Below, piece after piece: positions 17,757 to 27,516 of a DNA stretch of 64,000 nucleotides. Every line of letters begins with the position of its first letter. Positions within the stretch are counted from its first letter, which is position 1. The notes below the pieces were generated by a model that saw only the letters and a program-made list of their open reading frames with translations, was not told the origin of the DNA and searched no databases. The translations under genes and the position numbers were made by a program. The DNA is from CBDFGK01 sp965247075 (GTDB lineage Bacteria > Pseudomonadota > Gammaproteobacteria > Pseudomonadales > Halieaceae), in NCBI GenBank assembly GCA_965247075.1, contig CBDFGK010000003.1, positions 1,054,001-1,118,000 of the forward strand, given 5' to 3'.

Positions 17757-17866
17757 GCTATTTCCACAGCAAATATATTTCAATCTTATGCATATAAAGC
17801 AGCCTGAAAAACTCTTAACTACTTGAAAAATAACAATAAAAATATAATTTTAGAAATAAAAAATAA

Positions 17867-17875
17867 TGTGGATAA
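17867..17875 (-). promoter_or_regulatory. DnaA box (TGTGGATAA on plus strand)
   Basis: This is a perfect consensus box in reverse orientation at the right edge of the AT-rich segment. It overlaps the -35 of the proposed dnaA promoter, which would suit autorepression by DnaA. Confidence 0.85.
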
Positions 17876-17897
17876 CTTCTATTTACGAGGGTAGAAT
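17869..17897 (+). promoter_or_regulatory. Possible dnaA promoter overlapping a DnaA box
   Basis: TGGATA (17869-17874), a 17-bp spacer and TAGAAT (17892-17897) match four and five of six consensus positions. The -35 lies inside a DnaA box. Confidence 0.45.
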
Positions 17898-18072
17898 GGG
17901 CAGCTCTCAAACAATAATACACAGGCGGCGGCCTGTATTCGGGAGATGGCCTTATCTGTACTCGGAATTAGTATCGATAAGGTTGGGGGAGCAAGAATAA
18001 GAGGGGCCTGGATCAAGCCGGGCCAGAATAACAATCGTGCCGGCACAGATGCCGGCAAGCAAGGGGATTGAT

Positions 18073-19605
18073 TTGCCTGAAGTCGTCTGGCAAAAATGCA
18101 TTGATTGTCTGCAGGAGGAGTTGCCTTCGCTGCAATTCAATACCTGGATAAAACCACTGCGAGCGGAAACCGATGGCGGGCGAATAAGCTTATTTGCCCC
18201 CAACCGGTTTGTGAAGGAATGGGTGGATGACAAGTTTCTGGAGAGAATCAGTGAATTGGTCCTGGAGCTGGACCCGCAACAGAGCTATAGCGTGGTATTG
18301 GGTATTAGTGGAACTGCTGTCGGCTTGAGCGGCCAGGCGCACCTGGATATGCCGCTGTCTCAGGTAAGCAATGATACCGCGGCAGTGGGTTCCTATCCGG
18401 TAAGGAGTGCGGCCCCGACAGTGGTTACTGCTAAACCAACGGACCGCGGACAAGCAGGGCCTACCACCAATACCGCTGTCAATAGTTCAAGCAGCGGCAA
18501 CAGTGGTGGTATGCGCTTGATACACTCCACAGAGAGCTTTTCCAGCAGCCACCGGCAGGTAGAGGTGGAAGGGGCGATAAAGCGTCAGAACTACCTGGTA
18601 GATCATTATACCTTTGATAATTTTGTCGAGGGCAAGTCTAATCAACTGGCGCTCGCTGCCGCCGGGCAGGTGGCAGAGAACCCGGGCGGCTCTTATAATC
18701 CGCTTTTCCTGTATGGAGGTGTGGGCCTCGGTAAAACACACTTGATGCACGCTGTCGGCAATGCGGTGTTGCAGAGAAACCCCGAGGCGAAAGTGGTGTA
18801 CCTGCACTCCGAGCGTTTTGTAGTAGATATGGTCAAAGCACTGCAATTAAACGCTATCAGTGATTTTAAACGCTACTATCGCTCGGTAGATGCCCTGTTG
18901 ATCGATGACATACAGTTTTTTGCCGGCAAGGAACGCAGCCAGGAAGAATTCTTCCATACCTTTAATGCGCTGCTGGAGGGTGGCCAACAAATGATTCTGA
19001 CCTGCGATCGCTATCCCAAGGAAATTGACGGCCTGGAAGAGCGATTGAAATCAAGGATTGGCTGGGGGTTGACCGTTGCGGTTGAGCCGCCCGAGTTGGA
19101 AACACGCGTGGCGATCCTGATGAAAAAGGCAGCCCAGGCGCGCATCGACCTGCCCTCAGACGCGGGGTTTTTTATCGCACAAAAAATCCGTTCAAATGTT
19201 CGAGAGCTAGAGAGTGCGCTTAAAAGGGTGATTGCAAGTGCTCACTTCACAGGCGAACCCATCGACGTGGATCTGATCAGGGAGAGCCTCAAGGATCTGC
19301 TTGCGTTACAGGATAAACAGATTAGCCTGGATAACATTCAGCGTACGGTGGCCGAGTACTACAAGATAAAAGTGGCAGATATGATGTCCAAGCGCCGTAG
19401 CCGGTCGGTAGCGCGTCCGCGACAGGTAGCAATGTCCCTGGCCAAGGAGTTGACCAACCATAGCCTTCCCGAAATTGGCGATAGCTTTGGAGGCAGGGAT
19501 CATACAACGGTGTTGCATGCCTGCCGCAAGATCAAGGAATTAAGAGAAACCAACTCAAATATCCGCGAAGATCATAAAAATTTGCTGCGGTCGCTAACCA
19601 CCTGA
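18073..19605 (+). CDS. dnaA: Chromosomal replication initiator DnaA
   Basis: DnaA binds the boxes in oriC, melts the origin and loads the helicase. Domain I begins PEVVWQKCIDCLQEELPSLQ. The AAA+ domain has Walker A GGVGLGKTH and Walker B LLIDDIQFF. The DNA-binding domain ends with GGRDHTTVLHACRKI. The frame allows GTG 18037, ATG 18049 or TTG 18073. I prefer the TTG: AAGGGG lies 6 bp before it and the product then starts like other gammaproteobacterial DnaA (510 residues). The GTG would give 522. Confidence 0.96.
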   Translation: MPEVVWQKCIDCLQEELPSLQFNTWIKPLRAETDGGRISLFAPNRFVKEWVDDKFLERISELVLELDPQQSYSVVLGISGTAVGLSGQAHLDMPLSQVSNDTAAVGSYPVRSAAPTVVTAKPTDRGQAGPTTNTAVNSSSSGNSGGMRLIHSTESFSSSHRQVEVEGAIKRQNYLVDHYTFDNFVEGKSNQLALAAAGQVAENPGGSYNPLFLYGGVGLGKTHLMHAVGNAVLQRNPEAKVVYLHSERFVVDMVKALQLNAISDFKRYYRSVDALLIDDIQFFAGKERSQEEFFHTFNALLEGGQQMILTCDRYPKEIDGLEERLKSRIGWGLTVAVEPPELETRVAILMKKAAQARIDLPSDAGFFIAQKIRSNVRELESALKRVIASAHFTGEPIDVDLIRESLKDLLALQDKQISLDNIQRTVAEYYKIKVADMMSKRRSRSVARPRQVAMSLAKELTNHSLPEIGDSFGGRDHTTVLHACRKIKELRETNSNIREDHKNLLRSLTT

Positions 19606-19646
19606 GTGCACATCAAACGACCCACACCAGACAGGAACATATCTAT

Positions 19647-20750
19647 ATGAAGTTTGTTATTTCAAGAGACACCTTGTTAAAGCCACTCACCATGGTTGCC
19701 GGGGTTGTTGAGCGTCGCCAGACACTGCCAATACTGGCAAATGTTTTGCTGGTGCTCGATGACGGCTGGCTGTCTCTCACGGGTACCGACATGCAAGTGG
19801 AGTTGGTCGGGCGCGTAAAGCTGGATGTGGCTGGAGAATCAGGCGAGGTAGCCGTACCGGCGCGCAAACTGGTCGATATCTGTAAGTCTTTACCAGAGGG
19901 TTGTGATATAGAGTTTAACGCTAAAGACGGCAAGGCTGTGGTGCGCTCCGGGCGCAGCAGATTCACGCTTTCTACCCTTGAGGCCGACGACTTTCCCAAT
20001 GTAGAGGGCAGCATTGGTACACACAAAATATCCCTTTTACAGGGCCAGTTGCGCCGGCTGATAGAGCGCACTTCATTTGCCATGGCGCAAGTGGATGTTC
20101 GCTACTATCTCAATGGCATGCTTTGGGAGTTACAGCCGAAGCTGTTGCGAGTTGTGGCCACAGATGGCCACAGGCTGGCCATGTGTACCCTGCAAAGCGA
20201 TTTCACAGTAGAGGAGGCCAAGCAGGTAATTCTGCCGCGCAAGGGTGTTCTGGAGCTTGCACGGTTGTTACAGGAAGATGCTGGGGAAGTTGCGCTGGTT
20301 ATCGGCAACAACCATATACGCGCCACAACCAACGAATTTACCTTTACGTCTAAGCTGGTCGATGGAAAGTTTCCCGATTATGACCGCGTCTTGCCAAAGA
20401 ATTCTGACAAATCGGTGATCGGTTCTCGCAGTGAACTGCGGCAAGCTTTCGCACGCGCCGCCATTTTATCCAATGAGACGTATCGGGGCGTACGCCTGCT
20501 GCTCTCTAATGACAACTTACAGATAAATGCCAACAACCCGGAACAGGAAGAAGCGGAAGAGGTGGTGTCGGTTGAGTATCAGGGCGATTCCGTGGAAGTT
20601 GGCTTCAATGTCAGCTATTTGCTTGATGTGTTGGATGTATTAAGTGGCGAGAAAATCCGTATGTCACTGTCTGATCCGAATAGCAGTGCGCTGTTGGAAG
20701 AATCTGAAGAAGGCGATTCGCTCTACGTCGTTATGCCCATGCGGCTCTAG
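19647..20750 (+). CDS. dnaN: DNA polymerase III beta sliding clamp
   Basis: The 367-residue protein forms the dimeric ring that holds polymerases on DNA. It begins MKFVISRDTLLKPLTMVAGV and ends YVVMPMRL, the conserved C-terminal strand next to the peptide-binding pocket. The TDGHRLA motif lies in the middle domain. The length is the family norm. It lies 41 bp after dnaA and 27 bp before recF. Confidence 0.99.
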   Translation: MKFVISRDTLLKPLTMVAGVVERRQTLPILANVLLVLDDGWLSLTGTDMQVELVGRVKLDVAGESGEVAVPARKLVDICKSLPEGCDIEFNAKDGKAVVRSGRSRFTLSTLEADDFPNVEGSIGTHKISLLQGQLRRLIERTSFAMAQVDVRYYLNGMLWELQPKLLRVVATDGHRLAMCTLQSDFTVEEAKQVILPRKGVLELARLLQEDAGEVALVIGNNHIRATTNEFTFTSKLVDGKFPDYDRVLPKNSDKSVIGSRSELRQAFARAAILSNETYRGVRLLLSNDNLQINANNPEQEEAEEVVSVEYQGDSVEVGFNVSYLLDVLDVLSGEKIRMSLSDPNSSALLEESEEGDSLYVVMPMRL

Positions 20751-20777
20751 AGCACGCTTGCGCGGCTACTACCAGCC

Positions 20778-21899
20778 ATGGCGTTGTCGCGGCTAGACAT
20801 AACGGCGGTACGCAATTTGCGCGCGGTTTCACTGCGTGAGCTTGCGGCTATTAATATCTACTTTGGAGACAATGGCAGCGGTAAAACCAGTGTTCTTGAG
20901 AGTGTGTATTTGCTCGGCATGGCGCGCTCCTTTCGCAGCGGGCAAATGAAATCTGTTATATCCCACGGTGAGTCCAGTTGCGCTGTATACGGCGAGCTGG
21001 TCAGGCAACGCGGTAGGAGTTCTCTAACGCTGGGAGTGAGTAGAAACCGCGAGGGGGGGTTGCAGGCGAAGATAGCGGGTAATACGGCGCTGTCTACATC
21101 GGAATTGGCGGAAAACCTGCCATTACAGGTAATCAATGCCGAGAGCTTTAATTTGCTGGTAGGCAGCCCTGGCCATCGCCGCCGGTTTTTGGACTGGGGT
21201 GTGTTCCACGTGGAACATCTCTTTTATTCGGCCTGGCGGCGATTCCAGCGGGCATTAAAACAGCGCAACAGTTTGCTCCGAGGTGGTAAAATATCCGACT
21301 TTGATTTGCTGCCCTGGGATAAAGAGTTAAGTGAGGCGGGCGAGTTGGTGGATTCGCACCGCCGCAGTTATTTTGCTGGGCTGGAGCCGGCTTTTCAATC
21401 ATTGGTACAAAGACTCTCACCCGGTCTGGCCAAGCTCGATTTGCGCTATCGGCGTGGCTGGGACAAACAGGCCATGCTGAAAGACGTGCTGGTTGCGTCT
21501 CTGCGGTCAGATTGTCAACAGGGCTTCACTCACGCTGGGCCGCAGCGAGCCGATATCAGGGTGGTAGTCGATGGCCACAAGGCGGCAGATATACTGTCCA
21601 GGGGTCAGCAAAAACTGGTGGTGTGTGCGCTGAAGTTGGCACAGGGCAAACTGTTAGCGGCTTCCCAGCGTCAGGCGTGTGTCTACCTGGTAGATGATTT
21701 GCCTGCTGAGCTGGATAAAAATCATTGTCGCTTGGTGGCGGAGGTGTTGGTCGAATTGCAAACCCAGGTGTTTATCACCTGCGTAGATAGACGAGATGTG
21801 GCTGATGTCTGGCCCGTTACCACACCAGAGGGGAGGGCCATGTTCCACGTGGAACATGGCCGGGTGCTCCCGTATAAGCAAACAACAGGTTCAACCTGA
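20778..21899 (+). CDS. recF: DNA replication and repair protein RecF
   Basis: RecF is an SMC-like ATPase that helps load RecA at gapped DNA. The 373 residues begin ALSRLDITAVRNLRAVSL. The Walker A motif is GDNGSGKTSVLE, the ABC signature region is ILSRGQQKLVVCALKLAQG, and Walker B is CVYLVDDLPAELDKNH. Two perfect parS sites are embedded in the reading frame, each translating as MFHVEH or VFHVEH. Confidence 0.98.
   Translation: MALSRLDITAVRNLRAVSLRELAAINIYFGDNGSGKTSVLESVYLLGMARSFRSGQMKSVISHGESSCAVYGELVRQRGRSSLTLGVSRNREGGLQAKIAGNTALSTSELAENLPLQVINAESFNLLVGSPGHRRRFLDWGVFHVEHLFYSAWRRFQRALKQRNSLLRGGKISDFDLLPWDKELSEAGELVDSHRRSYFAGLEPAFQSLVQRLSPGLAKLDLRYRRGWDKQAMLKDVLVASLRSDCQQGFTHAGPQRADIRVVVDGHKAADILSRGQQKLVVCALKLAQGKLLAASQRQACVYLVDDLPAELDKNHCRLVAEVLVELQTQVFITCVDRRDVADVWPVTTPEGRAMFHVEHGRVLPYKQTTGST
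21202..21217. promoter_or_regulatory. parS: parS centromere site 1 (inside recF)
   Basis: TGTTCCACGTGGAACA is a perfect 16-bp palindrome and equals the parS consensus known in Pseudomonas. It is the expected binding site of the ParB encoded at 7469-8347. Confidence 0.93.
21841..21856. promoter_or_regulatory. parS: parS centromere site 2 (inside recF)
   Basis: This is a second perfect TGTTCCACGTGGAACA, 639 bp after the first and near the end of recF. Clustering of parS sites by the origin is normal. Confidence 0.93.
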
Positions 21900-21908
21900 G
21901 AGAAAATT

Positions 21909-24323
21909 ATGGCAGAAGAACAAAACTACGATTCCTCCAGTATCAAGGTATTAAAGGGGCTTGATGCCGTTCGCAAGCGCCCGGGCATGTACATCGGAGA
22001 CACCGATGACGGCACGGGCTTGCACCATATGGTTTTTGAACTGGTGGATAACTCCATCGACGAAGCGCTGGCCGGGCATTGTCAGTTGATAACCGTGGTT
22101 ATTCATCCGGATGAATCCGTGTCAGTGTCTGATGATGGCCGGGGTATCCCAACTGAAGCTCATGAAGAGGGTGTTTCCGCCGCAGAGGTTATTATGACCG
22201 TGCTCCACGCCGGCGGTAAGTTCGATGATAACTCCTACAAGGTCTCCGGAGGCCTGCATGGCGTGGGTGTTTCAGTGGTGAACGCCCTGTCGGAGGAGCT
22301 GATTTTGACGATTCGGCGCCAGGGCAAAATGTACGAACAGACCTACCATCACGGGGTTCCCGATGCGCCGCTAGCGGTAATCGGTGACACCGACGCCAGT
22401 GGTACCGAGGTGCGTTTCAAGCCCTCGCCGGCAACTTTTAATAATATTGAGTTCCATTTTGACCAGCTCACCAAGCGCCTGCGCGAACTCGCCTTCCTCA
22501 ATTCCGGTGTGGCCATTTTACTTAGTGATGAGCGCACCGGCGAGAAGGAGACCTATGCCTATGACGGCGGCCTGGATGCTTTCGTCGCCTATCTAAACCA
22601 GAACAAGACCCCTGTTAACAATGCATTTCACTTCGATGTCACCCTGAATGACGGGGTTGGTGTGGAGGTTGCCCTGCAGTGGAACGATTCTTTTCAGGAG
22701 AACATTTTTTGTTATACCAACAATATCCCCCAGTGTGACGGCGGTACCCACCTGGCGGGGTTTCGCGCCGCTCTGACGCGAAGCTTGAATGGCTATATTG
22801 AAAAAGAAGGGCTGGGAAAAACATCCAAGGTCTCCACGACTGGCGACGATGCGCGGGAGGGCCTGACTGCTATTGTCTCGGTCAAGGTCTCCGACCCCAA
22901 GTTTTCCTCGCAAACCAAGGACAAGTTAGTGTCCTCAGAGGTGAAAACAGCGGTAGAGCAGGCGATGGGTAAAAACTTCGGCGACTACCTGCTGGAAAAC
23001 CCCGCTGAGGCCCGGTTGGTGGTGGGCAAAATGATCGACGCGGCCCGCGCGCGAGAAGCTGCTCGCAAGGCCCGGGAGATGACGCGGCGCAAGGGTGCTC
23101 TGGATATCGCCGGTTTGCCGGGCAAACTGGCTGACTGCCAGGAGAAAGACCCGGCACTATCAGAAATCTACCTGGTGGAGGGCGATTCGGCGGGGGGTTC
23201 TGCCAAGCAGGGCCGCAATCGAAAATTCCAGGCGATTCTGCCCCTTAAAGGCAAGATTCTCAATGTAGAAAAAGCCCGCTTTGACAAAATGCTGGGATCG
23301 GCAGAAGTGGGAACCGTTGTGACGGCACTGGGCTGTGGCATAGGAAAAGACGAGTTTGACGCCGACAAACTGCGTTATCACAGCATCATTATTATGACAG
23401 ACGCGGATGTTGACGGTTCTCACATTAGAACCTTGCTACTAACCTTCTTTTTCCGGCAGATGCGGGAATTACTGGAGCGGGGCCATATATTTATCGCCCA
23501 GCCACCGCTGTACAAGATATCCAAAGGCAAACAATCCCAATATCTAAAGGATGATGCAGGTCTCAGTGATTTTCTTACCCAATCAGCCCTGGATGGAGCG
23601 GCTCTGTATACCAGTGATTCGGCGCCACCCATTGTCGGTGAGGGACTGGAAGCACTGGTTGTTGAATATCGCACCGTAACTGCGACGATTGACCGCCTGA
23701 GCCGTCTCTACGACGCCCTGGTGTTGTGGAGAATGGTGGAATTAGCCACGCTTGCCCCTGCAGACCTGGAAAATGAACAGACGGTTACCGACTGGGCAGA
23801 CGCCCTGGCGGTCCAATTACAGGCCGTGCAAGCCGACGGGCGTAGCTATAGTTGCGTGGTGAGAAAGGATAGTGAGCGGCAGATTTACTTTCCCGTGGTT
23901 AAGCTAACGTCACACGGAGTAGACAGCGAAACTGAATACCATCACGAGTTTTTTGGCTCATCGGAATATAGAAGTTTGCGCGCGCTGGGTGAACAAGTCA
24001 CCGGACTTATCGAGGCGACCGGCTATATCCAGCGAGGCGAAAAGCAGCTACAAGTACAAACCTTCGCCGAGGCTCTGGACTGGTTGATGCAAGAGGCGTC
24101 AAAAGGCTACAGCATTCAGCGCTACAAGGGCCTGGGTGAAATGAACCCGGATCAACTGTGGGAGACCACCATGGACCCGGAAACGCGCCGCATGCTCAAG
24201 GTCACCATAGAAGATGCCATCGCGGCGGACCAGATCTTCACCACGCTTATGGGAGACCAGGTAGAACCACGGCGCGACTTCATAGAGGAAAACGCCCTGT
24301 CAGTGGCCAATCTCGATATTTAA
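21909..24323 (+). CDS. gyrB: DNA gyrase subunit B
   Basis: GyrB is the ATPase subunit of gyrase, which introduces negative supercoils. The 804-residue protein has the GHKL ATPase domain (VRKRPGMYIGDTDDGTGLHH, GLHGVGVSVVNALS), the TOPRIM motifs EGDSAGGSAKQGRNR and DADVDGSHIRTLLL, and the C-terminal YKGLGEMNPDQLWETTMDP. The length with the extra domain in the TOPRIM region is typical of Gammaproteobacteria. It follows recF by 9 bp. Confidence 0.99.
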   Translation: MAEEQNYDSSSIKVLKGLDAVRKRPGMYIGDTDDGTGLHHMVFELVDNSIDEALAGHCQLITVVIHPDESVSVSDDGRGIPTEAHEEGVSAAEVIMTVLHAGGKFDDNSYKVSGGLHGVGVSVVNALSEELILTIRRQGKMYEQTYHHGVPDAPLAVIGDTDASGTEVRFKPSPATFNNIEFHFDQLTKRLRELAFLNSGVAILLSDERTGEKETYAYDGGLDAFVAYLNQNKTPVNNAFHFDVTLNDGVGVEVALQWNDSFQENIFCYTNNIPQCDGGTHLAGFRAALTRSLNGYIEKEGLGKTSKVSTTGDDAREGLTAIVSVKVSDPKFSSQTKDKLVSSEVKTAVEQAMGKNFGDYLLENPAEARLVVGKMIDAARAREAARKAREMTRRKGALDIAGLPGKLADCQEKDPALSEIYLVEGDSAGGSAKQGRNRKFQAILPLKGKILNVEKARFDKMLGSAEVGTVVTALGCGIGKDEFDADKLRYHSIIIMTDADVDGSHIRTLLLTFFFRQMRELLERGHIFIAQPPLYKISKGKQSQYLKDDAGLSDFLTQSALDGAALYTSDSAPPIVGEGLEALVVEYRTVTATIDRLSRLYDALVLWRMVELATLAPADLENEQTVTDWADALAVQLQAVQADGRSYSCVVRKDSERQIYFPVVKLTSHGVDSETEYHHEFFGSSEYRSLRALGEQVTGLIEATGYIQRGEKQLQVQTFAEALDWLMQEASKGYSIQRYKGLGEMNPDQLWETTMDPETRRMLKVTIEDAIAADQIFTTLMGDQVEPRRDFIEENALSVANLDI

Positions 24324-24381
24324 TGTGAGTACTTACACACCTGTGTAACGGTTCTACACGGGAGTATAAGCCGTTCCGGCA

Positions 24382-26460
24382 CTACTTTGCCACCACCAGG
24401 AGAGAGATGTCTGCGACCTGCAGGAACAGGTCGCGCAGGGCTTTCAGAAGGTTGAGCCGGTTGTTGCGCAGTTGTTTATCGTCGGCCATAACCATGACCT
24501 CATCGAAGAATTGGTCCACCGCAGGTTGCAAATCGGCCAAGCTGGCCAATGTTTCAGTGTAAGCCCCCTGGCCCAGTAAACTAACAGCGAGACTTTGCTT
24601 CTGTTCTAGCTGAAGAGCCAGGGTTTTCTCCGCCTCATCGGTAAGCAAGTCTTCACTTACCGGTCCTGGCTGGTAGTTTCCCGGCGCTTTGCCAAGGATA
24701 TTGGAGACACGTTTGTTGGCGGCAGCCAGTGCGGCTGCCTGGGGTAGCGCCGTAAAAGCGTGCACCGCGTGAATGCGCCGGTGTATATCCAGCGGTACGC
24801 TCAACTGCTTGGCGCTGACCGCCTTAAAAACTTCAACCGGTATAGCGTCTTCTTCGTACCAGGCGCGAAACCGCTCCAGCATGTATTGCATCGCCTGGTC
24901 GACCGTATCGGCTTGCAATGTACCGGTCGGGTATTGGTCAGCGGCGCATTGCAGGCACGCCCTCAAGTCGAGCTCAAGCTCACCTTCCACGAGTATGCGT
25001 AAAACCCCCAGCGAGGCCCGCCGCAATGCAAAAGGATCGCGCGAACCGCTGGGTGACTGGCCGATACCGAAAATTCCGACCAGGGTATCAAGGCGGTCGG
25101 CCAGTGCCAGAGTAGTTGCAACCCGATCGTCAGGCAGAACATCGCCGGAGAAACGCGGCCAGTACTGTTGTTGCATGGCGGTGGCGACAGATTCGGGTTC
25201 GCCATCATTGAGGGCGTAATAGCGTCCGGCGATACCCTGTAGATCGGCAAACTCCCCAACCATGAGGGTAATCAGGTCGGTTTTGCACAACAGGCCCGCG
25301 CGCTGGGCCTGTTCAATATCGGCACCGATTTGGGCGGCCAGTGAAGCACAAAGCCCGACCAGGCGCGCGCTCTTGTCATAAAGCGTCCCCAGCTCTTGTT
25401 GAAACACAATATCCTTGAGCTGCTCTACCCGACTGGCCAGGCTCTCTTTTTGGTCGCTTCGGTAAAAGAAATCGGCATCACTGAGCCGCGGGCGAATTAC
25501 CCGTTCATTGCCGTTAACTACCTGGGTGGGGTCAAGACTGTCAATGTTTGCAACAGTAATAAAATTGGGCAGTAGTGCGCCTTTGTCATCGACCAGGTGA
25601 AAATACTTTTGGTGTTCCTTCATGGAAGACACCAGCACTTCGGCCGGCAAGCCGAGGAATCGTTCTTCAAAGCACCCGGTTAAAGCCACCGGCCACTCCA
25701 CCAGGGCGGTTACCTCGTCGAGCAAATCTGCGAAGATAACAGCTTTGGCCCCGAGTTTGTCGGCTTCCCGCTCGACCTGCGTCCGTATATTTTGACGCCG
25801 CCTGGAAAAATCTGCTACGACTTTAGCGTCGGCCAGTAGCGACTCGTACTGAAATGGCGCTGTAATAACTATCTCGGAATTACCGTGGAATCGGTGTCCG
25901 TGGGTGGTGTTGCCAGCGGTGTGCCCCAAAATTTCACAGGCCGGTGTATCTTCACCCAGCAACATCAACACCCAGTGCACGGGGCGTACAAACTCTGTGC
26001 GTCCAGCACCCCAGCGCATGCGCCTGGGGATGGGCAGCTTGCGGACGCTTTCAGTGATTATCAGCGGCAGGCATGCGGCGGCCCGCGCTCCACTGGCAAC
26101 CCTGCGGTGCACCAGTCGCGGCCCCTTTTCTGTCTCGGCAATTTCAAGTTGAGCGGGGCTGACCTGGTTTTTGCGGGCAAAACCCTGGGCAGCAGGCGAC
26201 CAATTACCCTCTGCATTACGCGCCTTGTCCGCCGGTGGTCCAAATACCTCCTGTGCCTGGTCGTTCCCCTGTAACTGCAGGTCGCTGATCAAACACGCCA
26301 GACGCCGCGGTGTGGCAAAACTCCGTACCTCACCATGGCTGAGTTTTCGTTCCGCCAGGCCGGTGACAATGGCGCTGGTAAAGGCTGTGCTCAGTGCAGC
26401 CAGGGCCTTGGGGGGCAGCTCTTCGGTGCCAATTTCAACCAGGAAATCCTTGTTACTCAT
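24382..26460 (-). CDS. glyS: Glycyl-tRNA synthetase beta subunit
   Basis: The 692-residue beta subunit of the alpha2beta2 GlyRS carries tRNA recognition and editing-like domains. It begins DFLVEIGTEELPPKAL and contains an HD-like segment and a C-terminal anticodon-binding helical domain (KRVSNILGKAPG). Length and signatures match bacterial GlyS. Its start overlaps the glyQ stop (ATGA). Confidence 0.98.
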   Translation of the reverse strand: MSNKDFLVEIGTEELPPKALAALSTAFTSAIVTGLAERKLSHGEVRSFATPRRLACLISDLQLQGNDQAQEVFGPPADKARNAEGNWSPAAQGFARKNQVSPAQLEIAETEKGPRLVHRRVASGARAAACLPLIITESVRKLPIPRRMRWGAGRTEFVRPVHWVLMLLGEDTPACEILGHTAGNTTHGHRFHGNSEIVITAPFQYESLLADAKVVADFSRRRQNIRTQVEREADKLGAKAVIFADLLDEVTALVEWPVALTGCFEERFLGLPAEVLVSSMKEHQKYFHLVDDKGALLPNFITVANIDSLDPTQVVNGNERVIRPRLSDADFFYRSDQKESLASRVEQLKDIVFQQELGTLYDKSARLVGLCASLAAQIGADIEQAQRAGLLCKTDLITLMVGEFADLQGIAGRYYALNDGEPESVATAMQQQYWPRFSGDVLPDDRVATTLALADRLDTLVGIFGIGQSPSGSRDPFALRRASLGVLRILVEGELELDLRACLQCAADQYPTGTLQADTVDQAMQYMLERFRAWYEEDAIPVEVFKAVSAKQLSVPLDIHRRIHAVHAFTALPQAAALAAANKRVSNILGKAPGNYQPGPVSEDLLTDEAEKTLALQLEQKQSLAVSLLGQGAYTETLASLADLQPAVDQFFDEVMVMADDKQLRNNRLNLLKALRDLFLQVADISLLVVAK

Positions 26461-27404
26461 GCCTGTTCCTCCCGGTCCGCCAGGGCTTGCTGTCGCAGTG
26501 CCTCGGGCGCCAGCGGAAAGCCCAGTTGCCGGCGGGCCGCTAAATAGGTTTTGGCGACCGCACGCGCCAGCGTCCGCACCCGCAGAATAAAGCGCTGTCG
26601 TTCTGTAACGGAAATAGCTTTGCGGGCGTCGAGCAGGTTAAAGGCGTGTGAGGCCTTCATGACCAGTTCGTAAGCGGGCAGCGGCAAGCCCTTCTCGATC
26701 AAAGCCATGCTCTGTTGTTCACACTGGTCAAACTGCGCAAACAGTTGGCCAACATCGGCCTCTTCAAAATTAAAGTGGGACATCTCAACTTCATTCTGAT
26801 GAAAGACGTCGCCGTAGCTGACCACACCTTCGGGGCCATGTGTCCAGACCAGATCGTAGATGCTATCAACGCCCTGCAGGTACATGGCGATTCGCTCCAG
26901 GCCATAGGTGATCTCACCGCTCACCGGGTAGCATTCCAGCCCCCCTACCTGTTGGAAATAGGTGAACTGCGTGACCTCCATGCCATTTAGCCAGATCTCC
27001 CAGCCCAGCCCCCAAGCGCCCAGCGTGGGGGATTCCCAGTTGTCTTCCACGAAGCGGATATCGTGAATAGCGGTATCGATGCCAAGCTCGCGCAGGGACT
27101 CCAGGTAAAGATCCTGAAAGTTTTCCGGTGAGGGTTTCAAGATCACCTGAAACTGGTAGTAGTGCTGCAGGCGGTTGGGATTATCACCATAGCGTCCATC
27201 GGTGGGCCGTCGACAGGGCTGCACATAGGCGGCATTCCATGTCTCGGGGCCGATAGCGCGCAAAAAAGTGGCCGGGTGAAAGGTGCCGGCGCCAACTTCC
27301 AGGTCCAGGGGCTGCAGTATCACGCAGCCCTGCCTGGCCCAAAATTGTTGCAGGGCGAAAATAAGGCCCTGAAAGGTATCAGTACTGGCTGGGTTGTTCG
27401 TCAC
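26457..27404 (-). CDS. glyQ: Glycyl-tRNA synthetase alpha subunit
   Basis: The 315-residue alpha subunit holds the class II catalytic site that activates glycine. Signatures include QGLIFALQQFWARQGC, QPLDLEVGAGTFHPATFLR and the class II segment WGLGWEIWLNGMEVTQFTYF. The start is a GTG at 27404 (MTNNPAST). A TATAAT lies within the next 60 bp upstream but without a good -35. Confidence 0.98.
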   Translation of the reverse strand: MTNNPASTDTFQGLIFALQQFWARQGCVILQPLDLEVGAGTFHPATFLRAIGPETWNAAYVQPCRRPTDGRYGDNPNRLQHYYQFQVILKPSPENFQDLYLESLRELGIDTAIHDIRFVEDNWESPTLGAWGLGWEIWLNGMEVTQFTYFQQVGGLECYPVSGEITYGLERIAMYLQGVDSIYDLVWTHGPEGVVSYGDVFHQNEVEMSHFNFEEADVGQLFAQFDQCEQQSMALIEKGLPLPAYELVMKASHAFNLLDARKAISVTERQRFILRVRTLARAVAKTYLAARRQLGFPLAPEALRQQALADREEQA

Positions 27405-27516
27405 GGGACGACCTGTGTGGCCAAAAAAGCGGCCTATTATACCTACTCTTTTGACGGCATAATACGCGCCCCTTGCGCCCCGTTGGACAGGCGCAGAATC
27501 GACAGGATTGAATGCT

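Larger units (their letters stand above)
17605..18036. other. oriC: Probable chromosomal replication origin (oriC)
   Basis: The gap before dnaA holds two perfect DnaA boxes in opposite orientation (17748-17756 and 17867-17875), a weaker TTTCCACAG about 10 bp from the first, and between them about 110 bp of very AT-rich DNA suited to unwinding. In Pseudomonas-like Gammaproteobacteria oriC lies between rpmH and dnaA, as here. The IS and the older transposase scar have pushed rpmH about 1.5 kb away, but the box cluster itself is uninterrupted. Confidence 0.8.
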
